NCBI GenBank assembly: GCA_035266845.1
Contig: DATFMP010000103.1
Coordinates: 1 to 64,000 of the forward strand
Direction of reading: 5' to 3'
Source: DATFMP01 sp035266845
GTDB lineage: Bacteria; SAR324; JACQKK01
Length of the DNA: 64,000 nucleotides
Shown: positions 24,917 through 33,890 of the stretch, in pieces
Layout of the letters: each line of letters opens with the position of its first letter
Numbering within the stretch: position 1 is the first letter of the stretch
Position numbers and translations under genes: made by a program
The notes under the pieces: generated by a model
Database searches by the model: none
Seen by the model: only the letters and a program-made list of their open reading frames with translations
What the model was told of the DNA's origin: nothing

Positions 24917-25696
24917 TCAGGTGGGTTGGGCGGCAGCGCGGGCCTGGTCGCGGGCATGATTGAGCACGGCCTCCACCACGTGGCGCGGCTCGCCGGTGAC
25001 CATCTCGATCTCGGCCCGGGAAAGCCCCTGCAGCGAGAGCGAGACAATGGTCTCGCGCATCTGGTTCTCGGAGCGTGGCGCGTTGCTGCCGGAGACCTGG
25101 AGCAGCGACGTGAACAGGGGCGCATCCGGTGCAGCATCGGCAGGCGCCACCGGCTCGGCGGGTTGGGGAGACGCCGCGGGCGCCGCGGGTTCCCGCTCGC
25201 GCGCGGGGCCGATGGGCGGGCGCAGGGCCGCGGTGCCATGGGTGAACGGGTGCGGCGGCGGCCCGCCCGGCGTGGGTGCCGCCTGGGCTGCCACGGTCTG
25301 GGGCACGGGGGCCGCAGGCGGTGTGGCCTGCGCAGCCGCCAGGACTTGACGCGAGGGCGTCCATTCCGCCGGTTCGCTGCGCACGATGGACGCCGAGTGC
25401 AGTTGGGCCCGGTCCGTATTGTCCAATGCGGTGATCAGGTGCAGGGACAGCGCGGCGAGGCGCAGGGCCTTCTCGTAGGCGAGCTTGATCTGGGGCTCCG
25501 GCGCGCCGTCCTGCTCCAGGCGCAGCATGGCCTGGGCCAGCACGCCCACCTCGATCATGATCTGCTCCATCCATTGGGCCGTGTGCTCCAGACCATGGAC
25601 GGTGCCCTTCTCCACCCTGGACATTTCCTGGAAGAAGCGGTCCGAGATGTGGCTCTCGAACCAAGCCTGTCTCCAATCCGTCACCTTGAGCTTCAT
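24917..25696 (-). CDS. Hypothetical protein with helical N-domain and C-terminal HTH-like segment
   Basis: A 259-aa unassigned protein. Residues 1 to about 95 are helical and polar (DWRQAWFESHISDRFFQEMS..., then LAYEKALRLAALSLHLITAL). Residues about 110-205 form a Pro/Ala-rich linker. The last 50 residues include a possible helix-turn-helix, SLSLQGLSRAEIEMVTGEPR. The start at 25696 begins MKLKVTDW; the upstream frame is Arg/Pro-rich. It is the third gene of a reverse-strand run beginning at 27933. A DNA-binding or scaffold role is a guess only. Confidence 0.6.
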   Translation of the reverse strand: MKLKVTDWRQAWFESHISDRFFQEMSRVEKGTVHGLEHTAQWMEQIMIEVGVLAQAMLRLEQDGAPEPQIKLAYEKALRLAALSLHLITALDNTDRAQLHSASIVRSEPAEWTPSRQVLAAAQATPPAAPVPQTVAAQAAPTPGGPPPHPFTHGTAALRPPIGPAREREPAAPAASPQPAEPVAPADAAPDAPLFTSLLQVSGSNAPRSENQMRETIVSLSLQGLSRAEIEMVTGEPRHVVEAVLNHARDQARAAAQPT

Positions 25697-25942
25697 GGCG
25701 CCCTCGGGACTCGTCCGGTGGGCCCACGGCAGGATCGCCCGGCCGCGGGGCACCCTTGCCCGCAGCGGGCTGCGCGGACGGGTGCTGGCCCCGGTCCATG
25801 CAGGGACAATGCCCAATCACGCCGGTCCGGCGATGCGTGCCAACGCCGCCAGGACGCGCCACGCCGGGCACCACGAGCGGGCAGGGTGCGCAGGACGGCC
25901 CCTGGCGCGCGGAAGTGTCCGCCACGGGCGGTCAGGTGAGCG

Positions 25943-26734
25943 TCAGAAGGGCCGTTCGGCCTCGGGAGGTGGCGCGAGGCCGAGTCCGGAGAGAGCCAGC
26001 GGAGTGCAGCTGATGTCGCCGCCCAGAATCACGGTGCGATCGGTGAGGCGCTCCTCGTCACCGTGCAGGCCCACCGCGGCCGAGTGCACGAAGCCATCGC
26101 CATCCGGACGGAACACGGCGCCATAGCGGCTCTCCTGCATGGGCACCCAGCGCACGGGCGTATGCGGACCCACGATGCCGGGGAAGTTGATGTTAAGCAC
26201 CGCGTCGGCATTGCCCGCACCGCGCTGAATCAGCGTGGCCATCATGGCGGCCATGCGCGCCGTGGTGGTCTCGATGATCTCCAGGGAGTGGGGGTGGGTG
26301 AGGCGCTTGTCCGCATTCCACTCGCGGAAGTACTCAGGACGCAGGTAAGTGCTGAAGGCCACCGACGGCACGCCCTGCAGCAGCCCCTCCAGCGCCGCGC
26401 CCACCGTGCCCGAGCTGATGACGAACGCCGCGCCGGCGTTGGAGCCGATGTTGATGCCGGAGACGACCCAGTCCGGCCGGACGGGCAGGAGCTGATGGAT
26501 CGCCAGATTCACGCAATCCGAGGGCGTGCCCGTCACGGCGTAGGCCGGCACGTCGAACTCCGTGGAGGCGCGGGCATAGATGCGCCCGAAGCGCGTCATG
26601 GCCTTGCCCTTCCAGCTCTGCTCCTCCGCGGGCACGACGATGCTTACGTCGCCCAGCGGGGCCAGCTTGGCCACCATGGGGGCCAGCATGGGCGAGGCGA
26701 TCCCGTCGTCGTTGACAATCAGCAGGTGCGGCAT
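25943..26734 (-). CDS. surE: SurE-family 5'-nucleotidase / acid phosphatase
   Basis: A 263-aa metal-dependent phosphatase for nucleoside monophosphates. The metal-binding N-terminal motif LIVNDDG occurs at residues 4-10. The SGINIGSNAGAAFVISSGTVGAA tract (two conserved loops) lies near residues 92-114. The start at 26734 gives the standard N-terminus. It is 98 bases downstream of the isopropylmalate-dehydrogenase-like gene on the same strand. Sequence is divergent from E. coli SurE, with a longer C-terminal part, but the active-site motifs are complete. Confidence 0.87.
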   Translation of the reverse strand: MPHLLIVNDDGIASPMLAPMVAKLAPLGDVSIVVPAEEQSWKGKAMTRFGRIYARASTEFDVPAYAVTGTPSDCVNLAIHQLLPVRPDWVVSGINIGSNAGAAFVISSGTVGAALEGLLQGVPSVAFSTYLRPEYFREWNADKRLTHPHSLEIIETTTARMAAMMATLIQRGAGNADAVLNINFPGIVGPHTPVRWVPMQESRYGAVFRPDGDGFVHSAAVGLHGDEERLTDRTVILGGDISCTPLALSGLGLAPPPEAERPF

Positions 26735-26832
26735 GGCGGCGAGGCAATCGGGGAGCGAAGCAGCGGTCGGCCCGGGGATGCGCCGACCTGTCAGGGGCAT
26801 CGGCCCGGTCGCCGGGCCCCGGCCGGATAGAC

Positions 26833-27933
26833 CTACTGGGCGCCGTGGGCCTCCATGGCAGCCAGGATACCCTCCACGATGGCGCTGGTGCCCGCCTGAC
26901 CGCCCAGGTCGCCCGGCAGGCCCTGCCCGGAGGCCAGGTACGCTTCCACCCCGTGCTCGATCAGGCGCGCGGTGCGACCCAGGGCTGCGTTGCCGCGCTT
27001 TTCCGCCAAGTGATCGCACAGCATGGCCGCGGAGAGCACCATGGCGACGGGATTGGCCAGGCCCTTGCCCGCGATGTCCGGCGCGGTGCCGTGGGAGGGC
27101 TGGAACACGGCGTGTTCGTCGCCGATATCGCCCGAGGGCGCCATGCCCATACCCCCGATCAGCCCCGCCCCCAGGTCGGACAGGATATCGCCGAACATGT
27201 TCTCCATCACCATCACGTCGTAGTCCCAGGGCTTGCGCACCATGTTGAGCGCCATGGCGTCCACGTAGCAGTAGTCCTTCTCCACGTCCGTGAACTCCAG
27301 CCCCACCTCGTCGTAGATGCTGCGGTAGAAGGCGAAGGCGGAGAACACGTTGGCCTTGTCTACGCAGGTCAGACGCCCGGGGTGTCCCTTGGCCTTGCGC
27401 GAGCGCGCCAGCTGGTAGCCGTAGCGCATCAGGCGCTCGGTGGTGTGGCGTGTGATGAGCAGGGTCTCCCCCGCGGCCGCGTCGTTGCGCATGGTGCCGC
27501 GCGAGGCGAACAGGCCTTCGGTGGATTCGCGGATCAGGATGAAGTCGATGGGCCGCGCACCGCTGTTGGCCAGCACTTGCGGCGTGCCGGGATAGTAACG
27601 GATGGGCCGCACGCCCGCGTACAGGTCCAGGATGAAGCGCAGCTCCACCTGGGGGCGGATCTCCGTGCCGTCCGGATAGCGGATTTCCGGCCAGCCACAG
27701 GCACCCAGCAGGATCGCGTCCGACTTGGCCGCCTCGTCCACCGTGGCCTTCGGCAGCGCCTCCCCCGTCTCCTTGTAGCAGAAGGCGCCTGCGGGCAGTT
27801 CCGTGAAGTCCAGCGCATAGCCGCCCACCAGGCGCTGCGCTTCCCGCAGCACCTCCAGGCTGGCCCGGGTCACTTCCACACCGATGCCATCCCCGGGCAG
27901 GACGGCGATGCGGTACTGCGGTGCGTTGCTCAT
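26833..27933 (-). CDS. Isocitrate/isopropylmalate dehydrogenase family protein
   Basis: A 366-aa NAD(P)- and metal-dependent decarboxylating dehydrogenase. The N-terminal IAVLPGDGIGVEVT is diagnostic. The substrate-binding segment FILIRESTEGLFASRG near residue 132 and the metal-binding Asp tract MENMFGDILSDLGAGLIGGMGM near residue 238 are present. HGTAPDIAGKGLANPVA near residue 275 binds the cofactor. ACGWPEIRYPDG is like tartrate or 3-isopropylmalate paralogues rather than canonical LeuB. GGGAG precedes the ATG. No leucine genes are nearby, so the substrate is open. Confidence 0.88.
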   Translation of the reverse strand: MSNAPQYRIAVLPGDGIGVEVTRASLEVLREAQRLVGGYALDFTELPAGAFCYKETGEALPKATVDEAAKSDAILLGACGWPEIRYPDGTEIRPQVELRFILDLYAGVRPIRYYPGTPQVLANSGARPIDFILIRESTEGLFASRGTMRNDAAAGETLLITRHTTERLMRYGYQLARSRKAKGHPGRLTCVDKANVFSAFAFYRSIYDEVGLEFTDVEKDYCYVDAMALNMVRKPWDYDVMVMENMFGDILSDLGAGLIGGMGMAPSGDIGDEHAVFQPSHGTAPDIAGKGLANPVAMVLSAAMLCDHLAEKRGNAALGRTARLIEHGVEAYLASGQGLPGDLGGQAGTSAIVEGILAAMEAHGAQ

Positions 27934-28234
27934 GCCTTGCTCCCAGGATATCGCGCTCACACAGCGTCCGTGCCGCGCGGACGTCGCGACACCGTGCGGG
28001 TGGCGCACGTCGGCCGCCGGCATCCGGCGGGGCGGCGCTCGGCCCCGGGCGCTGCGCCCGGGCCGGTGTTGCCACCCTTAGCAGGCCCCCGGCCCGATGT
28101 ATAGCCGATGGACGGCCCTACCCATCGCGTGCGGCAGCGAGGGCCGCAATGCAGGGATTCGTCTCCCCATTCCCGCCACAGGCCCTGCCAAGTGGACACT
28201 CGGGGACGGCGCCAATCGCGAGCCCCCGATATTC

Positions 28235-28253
28235 GGGTGTTTGCGAAACACCC
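28235..28253. promoter_or_regulatory. Perfect 19-bp palindrome
   Basis: GGGTGTTT-GCG-AAACACCC has 8-bp arms around 3 bases. It lies 47 bases upstream of the TTGACA box and lacks a following T-tract, so an operator for a sugar-responsive regulator is more likely than a terminator. No regulator gene is adjacent. Confidence 0.5.
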
Positions 28254-28299
28254 CAATGCCCAAACTCTCACTGGATGCCGGTTTGTGGCCATTTCTACC

Positions 28300-28328
28300 T
28301 TGACAGTTCCGTCGAAATTGGATTAAAG
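28300..28328 (+). promoter_or_regulatory. Candidate promoter of the ABC importer operon
   Basis: A perfect -35 TTGACA at 28300-28305. A -10 is less clear within GATTAAAG at 28321-28328; TTAAAG gives a 17-base spacer. Confidence 0.45.
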
Positions 28329-28715
28329 GACCACCACTTTGGACACGGGAACCATGGGCTTCGGCACGCTTGGGGCTGCACGACGCCAGACCGCTCTGCG
28401 TGGGATTGCATCCGCATCCAGCCGGATCTGAAGTTGAGTTGGGGGGTTCCGCCGTTCAAGATCGGAGCATTGCGTAGGTCGTGTGCCATGAGCGCACCGC
28501 GGTCCGGGCCAGCATCGGCAGGGCAGCGTGGCGCCCCGGGCCGATGGTCAGGAGCAGGCCATCGGTGCCGGGGATGGCACACCAGCACGTATGACCGGGC
28601 CGCCGTTCACACCCACCGGGGGGGTGCCGGAAGGTCCGCAGTGGGTAGCGCGGCCGGTGGACGCTGTGGCGCCCCCGGAGTGCAGCGCAGCACATCTCAA
28701 CCTGAGAGGGGAACC

Positions 28716-30056
28716 ATGAAGAAGCCGGTTCGCAAGGAGTCTCGTCCCAACGGCACGGCCATCTCGCGCCGCGATTTCATCAAGAGCACGGGGGTAACCG
28801 GTGCCGCGCTGGCGGCCGGTGCGGGTCTGGGGCTCTTCGGTGGCACCGCCCCAGCCTTCGCCAAGGGCGGCAAGGTGCACGTGCTGGCCTGGAGCCATTT
28901 CATCAAGGAAGCCGACGAGCTGATGCGGGGCGAGTTTGCCACCGAGCTGAAGAAGTCGGCGGGCGTGACCCTGCAGTACGAAACGATCAACGCCAACGAC
29001 ATCCCGGCTCGCGCGACGGCGGCCGTGGAAAGCGGCACGGGGCCGGACATCTTCCAGTTCCAATGGAACCAGCCGCACCTGTATGCCAACGGCATGGATA
29101 ACCACGACAAGCTCGCCTCCCATCTGCACGTGGACCGCGACTACGCTTACATGCGCGAGTCGGCGCGGGTGAAGGGCGTGTATCGTGGCATCCCGTTCGC
29201 CTCGGTGGGCAACGCCATCGCCTACCGCAAGGACTACTTCGAGCAGGCCGGGGCCAAGGTGCCGGAGACCTGGGAAGAGTACCTCACGGCCGGCAAGAAG
29301 CTGAAAACATTGGGCTATCCGGTCGGGTTCACCCTGGGCCACACCTTCGGTGATGCGCCGGCGAACTGCTACCCGCTGCTGTGGTCCTTCGGTGGGATGG
29401 AGGTGGACAAGCGGGGTCGCGTGGCCATCAACTCCAAGGGCACGCTGCAGGCCTGCGAGTTCATGAAGGAATTCTTCGATGCCGCCTGCGACTCCTCCGT
29501 GCTGGCGTGGGACGACTCCTCGAACAACCGGGCGTTCTTCGCGGAGACCATCTCGGCCACCAACAACGGGGCCAGCATCTTCTTCGTGGCCAAGAACCAT
29601 CCCGATCAGGTGCCCCCGGGCCTGGCCGACAAGATCGGTCACTTCCTCAATCCCAAGGGCCCGCACGGCCGCTACCACGTGATCCTGTCCTTCACGCACA
29701 GCATCGCGAAGTACTCGAAGAACAAGGGCGCGGCCATGGACTTCATCCGCTTCGTGATGGAGCGGAAGAACATGCTGAAGTACCTGGAAGTGCAGCAGGG
29801 CTACACCCTGGGGCCAAACCCGGCTTGGCAGAAAGAGCCCTTCTGGGGCAAACTGCCCTCGACGCTGAAGGCCTACCACGACAACCCCGACTACGGGCGC
29901 AACTTCGGCTATGCCGGCCCGTACAATCGGAAAGCCTCGGAAGTTCAGGCCAAGTACATCATCATCGACCTGTTCGCCCGGGTGGCCAAGGGCCAGTCGC
30001 CCAAGGATTCCGTTGCCCAGGCTGAACGCGAGCTGAAGAACGTGTACGAGGGCTGA
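28716..30056 (+). CDS. Extracellular solute-binding protein of a sugar ABC importer (Tat-exported)
   Basis: A 446-aa periplasmic binding protein of the family 1 (maltose/glycerol-3-phosphate type). The N-terminus has a Tat signal, SRRDFIKSTG, with hydrophobic region and AFA cleavage near residue 50. The mature protein shows GTGPDIFQFQWNQPHLYANG near residue 110 and GIPFASVGNAIAYRKDYFEQAG near residue 167, typical of this family. AGGGG precedes the ATG. It is followed by a strong hairpin and two permease genes. The ligand is likely a sugar or polyol given the linked kinase. Confidence 0.88.
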   Translation: MKKPVRKESRPNGTAISRRDFIKSTGVTGAALAAGAGLGLFGGTAPAFAKGGKVHVLAWSHFIKEADELMRGEFATELKKSAGVTLQYETINANDIPARATAAVESGTGPDIFQFQWNQPHLYANGMDNHDKLASHLHVDRDYAYMRESARVKGVYRGIPFASVGNAIAYRKDYFEQAGAKVPETWEEYLTAGKKLKTLGYPVGFTLGHTFGDAPANCYPLLWSFGGMEVDKRGRVAINSKGTLQACEFMKEFFDAACDSSVLAWDDSSNNRAFFAETISATNNGASIFFVAKNHPDQVPPGLADKIGHFLNPKGPHGRYHVILSFTHSIAKYSKNKGAAMDFIRFVMERKNMLKYLEVQQGYTLGPNPAWQKEPFWGKLPSTLKAYHDNPDYGRNFGYAGPYNRKASEVQAKYIIIDLFARVAKGQSPKDSVAQAERELKNVYEG

Positions 30057-30121
30057 TCCGCAATCCGCTTCACGGTCCGCGCGCCCCGTCCGGCGGGGTG
30101 GCGCGGGCCGAGCAGGTCCTA

Positions 30122-30155
30122 CAGGCACCTTGCGCCTTCGGGTGTGGGGTGCCTG
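30122..30155 (+). terminator. Intercistronic hairpin after the binding-protein gene
   Basis: CAGGCACC at 30122-30129 pairs with GGTGCCTG at 30148-30155; a second GC-rich hairpin lies at about 30078-30105. Such structures commonly stabilise or partly terminate the binding-protein message so that it exceeds the permeases. Confidence 0.5.
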
Positions 30156-30240
30156 CATGTTTCTGTAGCGTCTATGCGTCCCGGCCGGTACCGGGGCGGC
30201 CTACGGCGGGGATGCCGATCCTTCTACCCAGGAGCGTGGC

Positions 30241-31257
30241 GTGAAATCGCAGGAAAAGGGTGCCACCCCATCCGATACCGGCGCGCAAGGCGCGGCGGGA
30301 CAAATCGCCACGACCGGCTCCACGCACCCCAAATCCTCGGTGTTCGAGGACGAGACAGTGCTGGGCTACACGCTGCTGGTGCCCGCGCTGCTCATCATCC
30401 TCGTCTTCAAGGCCTATCCGTTCCTGTTGGGCATCTGGTTCTCGCTGACGGACAAGTACGTCGGCAATCCGGGCCACTTCATCGGGCTGGCCAACTACGT
30501 CCGGATCATGCACAGCCAGATTTTCTGGCAAACGGCGTGGAACACCGTCTTCTTCACGACGATGGCCACGATCTTCAAGTCCGCGCTGGGGATGTGGCTG
30601 GCGCTGATCCTGTATCGCAAGTTTTCCTTCTCGCGCGTCACGCGGGCGGCAATCCTGCTGCCGTTCATTGTGCCCACCGTGCTCAGCGGGCTGGCCTGGC
30701 TGTGGATGTTCGACGCCACGTTCAGCGTGTTCAACTGGATGCTCAACTGGTTATGGCACGTGGACATCACCGTCTTCGACGTGGTGCTCAAGTCCCGCTG
30801 GCCCGGGCGCGTCCGCATCAATTGGCTGGGCGATCCGGGCTGGGCCATGTTCTCCGTGATCACCGTGAACGTGTGGCGGGGCATGCCGTTCTTCGCCATC
30901 TCGTTCCTGGCCGGCCTGCAGACCGTGCCGCCGGATCTCTACGACGCGAGCGACATCGACGGGGCCAACGGCTGGCAGCGCTTCTGGCGCATCACGCTGC
31001 CCATGATCAAGCCCATCGCCGTGGTCGTCGTCGTGTTCTCCATCGTGGTCACCTTTGCCGATTTCGAGGTGGTCTACGTGTTGACGCGGGGTGGACCCGC
31101 CAACAGCACACACCTGTTCGCCACATTGGCCTACCAGCTTGCGATGGCATCCGGGAACCTGGGCCAGGGCGCAGCCACAGCCCTGTTCATGCTGCCCATC
31201 CTGGCGTGCCTGATTGTGTGGCAGCTGCTGTACCTGCGCCGCGAGGAGCAGCAGTAG
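30241..31257 (+). CDS. Sugar ABC importer permease, subunit 1 (MalF/UgpA type)
   Basis: A 338-aa inner-membrane permease with about six helices after a polar N-terminal tail of 35 residues. The EAA loop that docks the ATPase is seen as YDASDIDGANGWQRFWRITLPMIKP near residues 236-260. The GTG start at 30241 follows AGGAG at 7 bases. It pairs with the permease at 31336 and the binding protein at 28716. No ATPase gene is present in the cluster. Confidence 0.9.
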   Translation: MKSQEKGATPSDTGAQGAAGQIATTGSTHPKSSVFEDETVLGYTLLVPALLIILVFKAYPFLLGIWFSLTDKYVGNPGHFIGLANYVRIMHSQIFWQTAWNTVFFTTMATIFKSALGMWLALILYRKFSFSRVTRAAILLPFIVPTVLSGLAWLWMFDATFSVFNWMLNWLWHVDITVFDVVLKSRWPGRVRINWLGDPGWAMFSVITVNVWRGMPFFAISFLAGLQTVPPDLYDASDIDGANGWQRFWRITLPMIKPIAVVVVVFSIVVTFADFEVVYVLTRGGPANSTHLFATLAYQLAMASGNLGQGAATALFMLPILACLIVWQLLYLRREEQQ

Positions 31258-31335
31258 CCGCGCCACGAGCCCACACGAACCGGCCGCCACGGGAAGGGCG
31301 GCCCGCACCCTTGCCACAACAGCTCGAGTCACCCC

Positions 31336-32187
31336 ATGGAACGTCGCGTCGGCGAAACCTATTTCAAGCGGCTGCTTGTCTTCTACATCCCGCTGTTCAT
31401 GTTCCTGGTGGTGGTGCTCTTCCCGTTCTACTGGATGGCGATCGCCTCGGTTAAACCGGACCTGGAGCTGTACAGCGTGCGGCTCTCGCCCTTCATCGTG
31501 CGTCACCCCACCATCCACCACTGGGTGTACCTGTTCACCGAGACCCTGTTCGCGCGCTGGGCGGTCAACACGTTCGTGATCGCGACGGCCAGCACGGCGG
31601 TCTCGCTGTTCTGCGGGGTGCTGGCGGGCTATTCGCTCTCGCGCCTGCGATACCGCGGCTCGACGACGATCGGGGTGTCCATCTTCGTGACGTACCTGGT
31701 GCCGCCCACGCTGCTGTTCATCCCCCTGGCAGACGTGATCGCGAAGCTGCACCTGCTGGATACGCCCTGGGCCCTGATCCTCTCGTATCCCACCATCCTG
31801 GTGCCCTTCTGCACCTGGCTGCTGATGGGCTACTTCAAGACCATACCCAAGGAACTGGAGGAGTGTGCCCGCATAGACGGCGCCACGCGCTTCCAGGCCT
31901 TCTACCGGATCATCTTACCCCTGGCCACGCCGGGCGTTCTGTCGGCGGGGATCTTCGCGTTCACGCTGTCCTGGAACGAGTTCCTCTTCGCCCTGGTCTT
32001 CCTCTCCACGCCGGAGAACAAGACGGTGCCCGTGGGCGTGGTGAGCGAGCTGATCAAGGGTGACGTGTTCTTCTGGGGCTCCCTGATGGCCGGCGCGCTG
32101 TTCGGCTCCATTCCGGTCGCCATCGTGTACTCGTTCTTCGTGGAGTACTACGTGGCCGGGCTTACCGGTGGCGCCGTCAAGGGCTAG
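31336..32187 (+). CDS. Sugar ABC importer permease, subunit 2 (MalG/UgpE type)
   Basis: A 283-aa inner-membrane permease with six helices. The EAA loop is ECARIDGATRFQAFYRIILP near residue 176. The N-terminal helix FYIPLFMFLVVVLFPFYWMA and the C-terminal VAIVYSFFVEYYVAGLTGG are typical of the second permease of such importers. It lies 78 bases after subunit 1 and 87 bases before the kinase. It should form the translocation pore together with subunit 1. Confidence 0.9.
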   Translation: MERRVGETYFKRLLVFYIPLFMFLVVVLFPFYWMAIASVKPDLELYSVRLSPFIVRHPTIHHWVYLFTETLFARWAVNTFVIATASTAVSLFCGVLAGYSLSRLRYRGSTTIGVSIFVTYLVPPTLLFIPLADVIAKLHLLDTPWALILSYPTILVPFCTWLLMGYFKTIPKELEECARIDGATRFQAFYRIILPLATPGVLSAGIFAFTLSWNEFLFALVFLSTPENKTVPVGVVSELIKGDVFFWGSLMAGALFGSIPVAIVYSFFVEYYVAGLTGGAVKG

Positions 32188-32274
32188 CGCCCCGCCGCAG
32201 CATCCTTGTTGCGCGCGGCGGGCAGCCCGGCCTGCCCCGGTCCCTGCCGCGCGACTCCCACCGCACGGGCGCCC

Positions 32275-33789
32275 ATGCCGGCCCGCACCGTCCCGCCCAT
32301 TGCCGCCGCACCGTCCAGCGATGGCGCCCTGCTCACGCTGGACGTGGGCACGTCGTCGGTGCGCTGCCTTGCCTTCGATGCCACCGGCGCGCCGCTACCG
32401 GGGACCCAGGCCGCGCGCAGCCACGAACCCCGCGTGACGGCAGACGGCGCCTCGGAGCTGGACGCTCCCGCGCTGCTGGAGACCACGCTGGCCTGCCTGG
32501 GCGAGGTGGCGCAGGCGCTGCACGCTGCCGGTCGGCCCCTTCTGGGCGTGGGGGTGTGCACGTTCTGGCACGCCTTCCTGGCGGTTGACGCCGCAGGTGC
32601 GCCGCTGACGCCCATCTTCCTGTGGAACGATACCCGCGCTGCCGGCGCCGCAAAGGCCCTGCAGCGGGAACTGGACGGCCCCGCGCTGCACCGCCGCACA
32701 GGCTGCGTGCTTCACCCTTCCTATCTGCCCGCGCGGCTGCGCTGGCTGCGCGAGACACGCCCCGACGTGTGGCGCACGACCCGGCGTTTCGTCTCCTTCG
32801 GCGAATACCTGGAGCAAACCCTGTTCGGGGCGGCGCGGATCGGGCTCTCCATGGCCTCGGGCACAGGCCTGCTGGATCAGGACACGCTGGACTGGGACGC
32901 AGCGCTGCTGGCGCACCTGCACCTGACGCCGGAGCGGCTATCGCCCCTGCTGCACGAGCACGCATCCCTAGCGGGTCTGACAGCCGGGGCCGCGGCGCAC
33001 CTGCCGGCCCTGCGCGAGGTGCCGTTCTTCCCGGCGCTTGGCGATGGCGCCTGCAGCAACTTGGGCAGCGGCGCCACGCGGCCGGAGTTGGGCGCGCTGA
33101 TGGTGGGCACCAGCGCGGCCGTGCGCGCGTTCTTTGCCGAGGGCGCGCCGCCAGCCCCTCGCGGCCTGTGGCGCTACCTGCTGGACGAACGGCGTGCGCT
33201 GATCGGCGGGGCCATCAGCAACGGAGGCAACCTGCTGGCCTGGCTGCAACGCACACTGCGCCTGCCCGCGCTGGAGGCGCTGGAGGCGGAGCTGGCGCAG
33301 ATGGAACCGGCCGGGCACGGCCTCACCGTGTTGCCTTTCCTCGCGGGCGAGCGCAATCCGGACTACCCGTTGCAGGCGCACGGCGTCATCGCCGGACTGA
33401 CCAGCGCCACCACGCCGGCGCAGATTGCGCAGGCGGCGCTGGAGTCCGTGGCCTTCCGCCTGGCCGCCATTGTGGAGCGGCTGCGTCCCGCCGCGCCAGG
33501 GCTGAGTGCCCTCGTGGCCAGCGGCGGCCTGCTGCGCTCGCCCACCTGGGTGCGCATGCTGGCGGACGTGTTGGGCCTACCCCTGCACGTCTCCACCGTG
33601 GCGGAGGCCTCCAGCCGCGGCGCCGCCCTGCTGGCGCTGGAGGCGCTGGGGCACCTGCCCGCCGCCGACCGGCTGCCGCCGCCCCTGGGCGACTGCATCG
33701 AGCCCGACTCTGCCCGGCACGCGCGCTACGCCATAGCCCGCGAGACACACGAGACGCTCTACCGCCGGCTTGTCCAGCCCGGGGTGTAG
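32275..33789 (+). CDS. FGGY-family carbohydrate kinase
   Basis: A 504-aa kinase expected to phosphorylate the sugar or polyol brought in by the upstream importer. The N-terminal phosphate loop LTLDVGTSSVRCLAFD is near residue 20. GVCTFWHAFLAVDAAG and IFLWNDTRA follow. The C-terminal lobe has LVASGGLLRSPTWVRMLADV near residue 415, the typical FGGY second motif. The gluconokinase subgroup is the closest by impression. The start at 32275 is preferred over a TTG further upstream, where the frame is Pro/Arg-rich. Confidence 0.86.
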   Translation: MPARTVPPIAAAPSSDGALLTLDVGTSSVRCLAFDATGAPLPGTQAARSHEPRVTADGASELDAPALLETTLACLGEVAQALHAAGRPLLGVGVCTFWHAFLAVDAAGAPLTPIFLWNDTRAAGAAKALQRELDGPALHRRTGCVLHPSYLPARLRWLRETRPDVWRTTRRFVSFGEYLEQTLFGAARIGLSMASGTGLLDQDTLDWDAALLAHLHLTPERLSPLLHEHASLAGLTAGAAAHLPALREVPFFPALGDGACSNLGSGATRPELGALMVGTSAAVRAFFAEGAPPAPRGLWRYLLDERRALIGGAISNGGNLLAWLQRTLRLPALEALEAELAQMEPAGHGLTVLPFLAGERNPDYPLQAHGVIAGLTSATTPAQIAQAALESVAFRLAAIVERLRPAAPGLSALVASGGLLRSPTWVRMLADVLGLPLHVSTVAEASSRGAALLALEALGHLPAADRLPPPLGDCIEPDSARHARYAIARETHETLYRRLVQPGV

Positions 33790-33890
33790 CGCGGCCTCAC
33801 AACTACGCCGGATGTGGGCTTGCACGGCACCAAACGGAATGTGATAGGAGGGGGCTTCCCAGCGGGACACTCTCAGCGGAGGACAAACCC

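Larger units (their letters stand above)
27934..28715. other. Long intergenic region upstream of the ABC importer
   Basis: 782 bases between divergent genes. It holds the palindrome at 28235-28253 and the promoter at about 28300, leaving a leader of roughly 380 bases before the importer. An open frame runs through it in phase with the importer, but its composition is not protein-like. I see no RNA gene that I can name. Confidence 0.4.
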
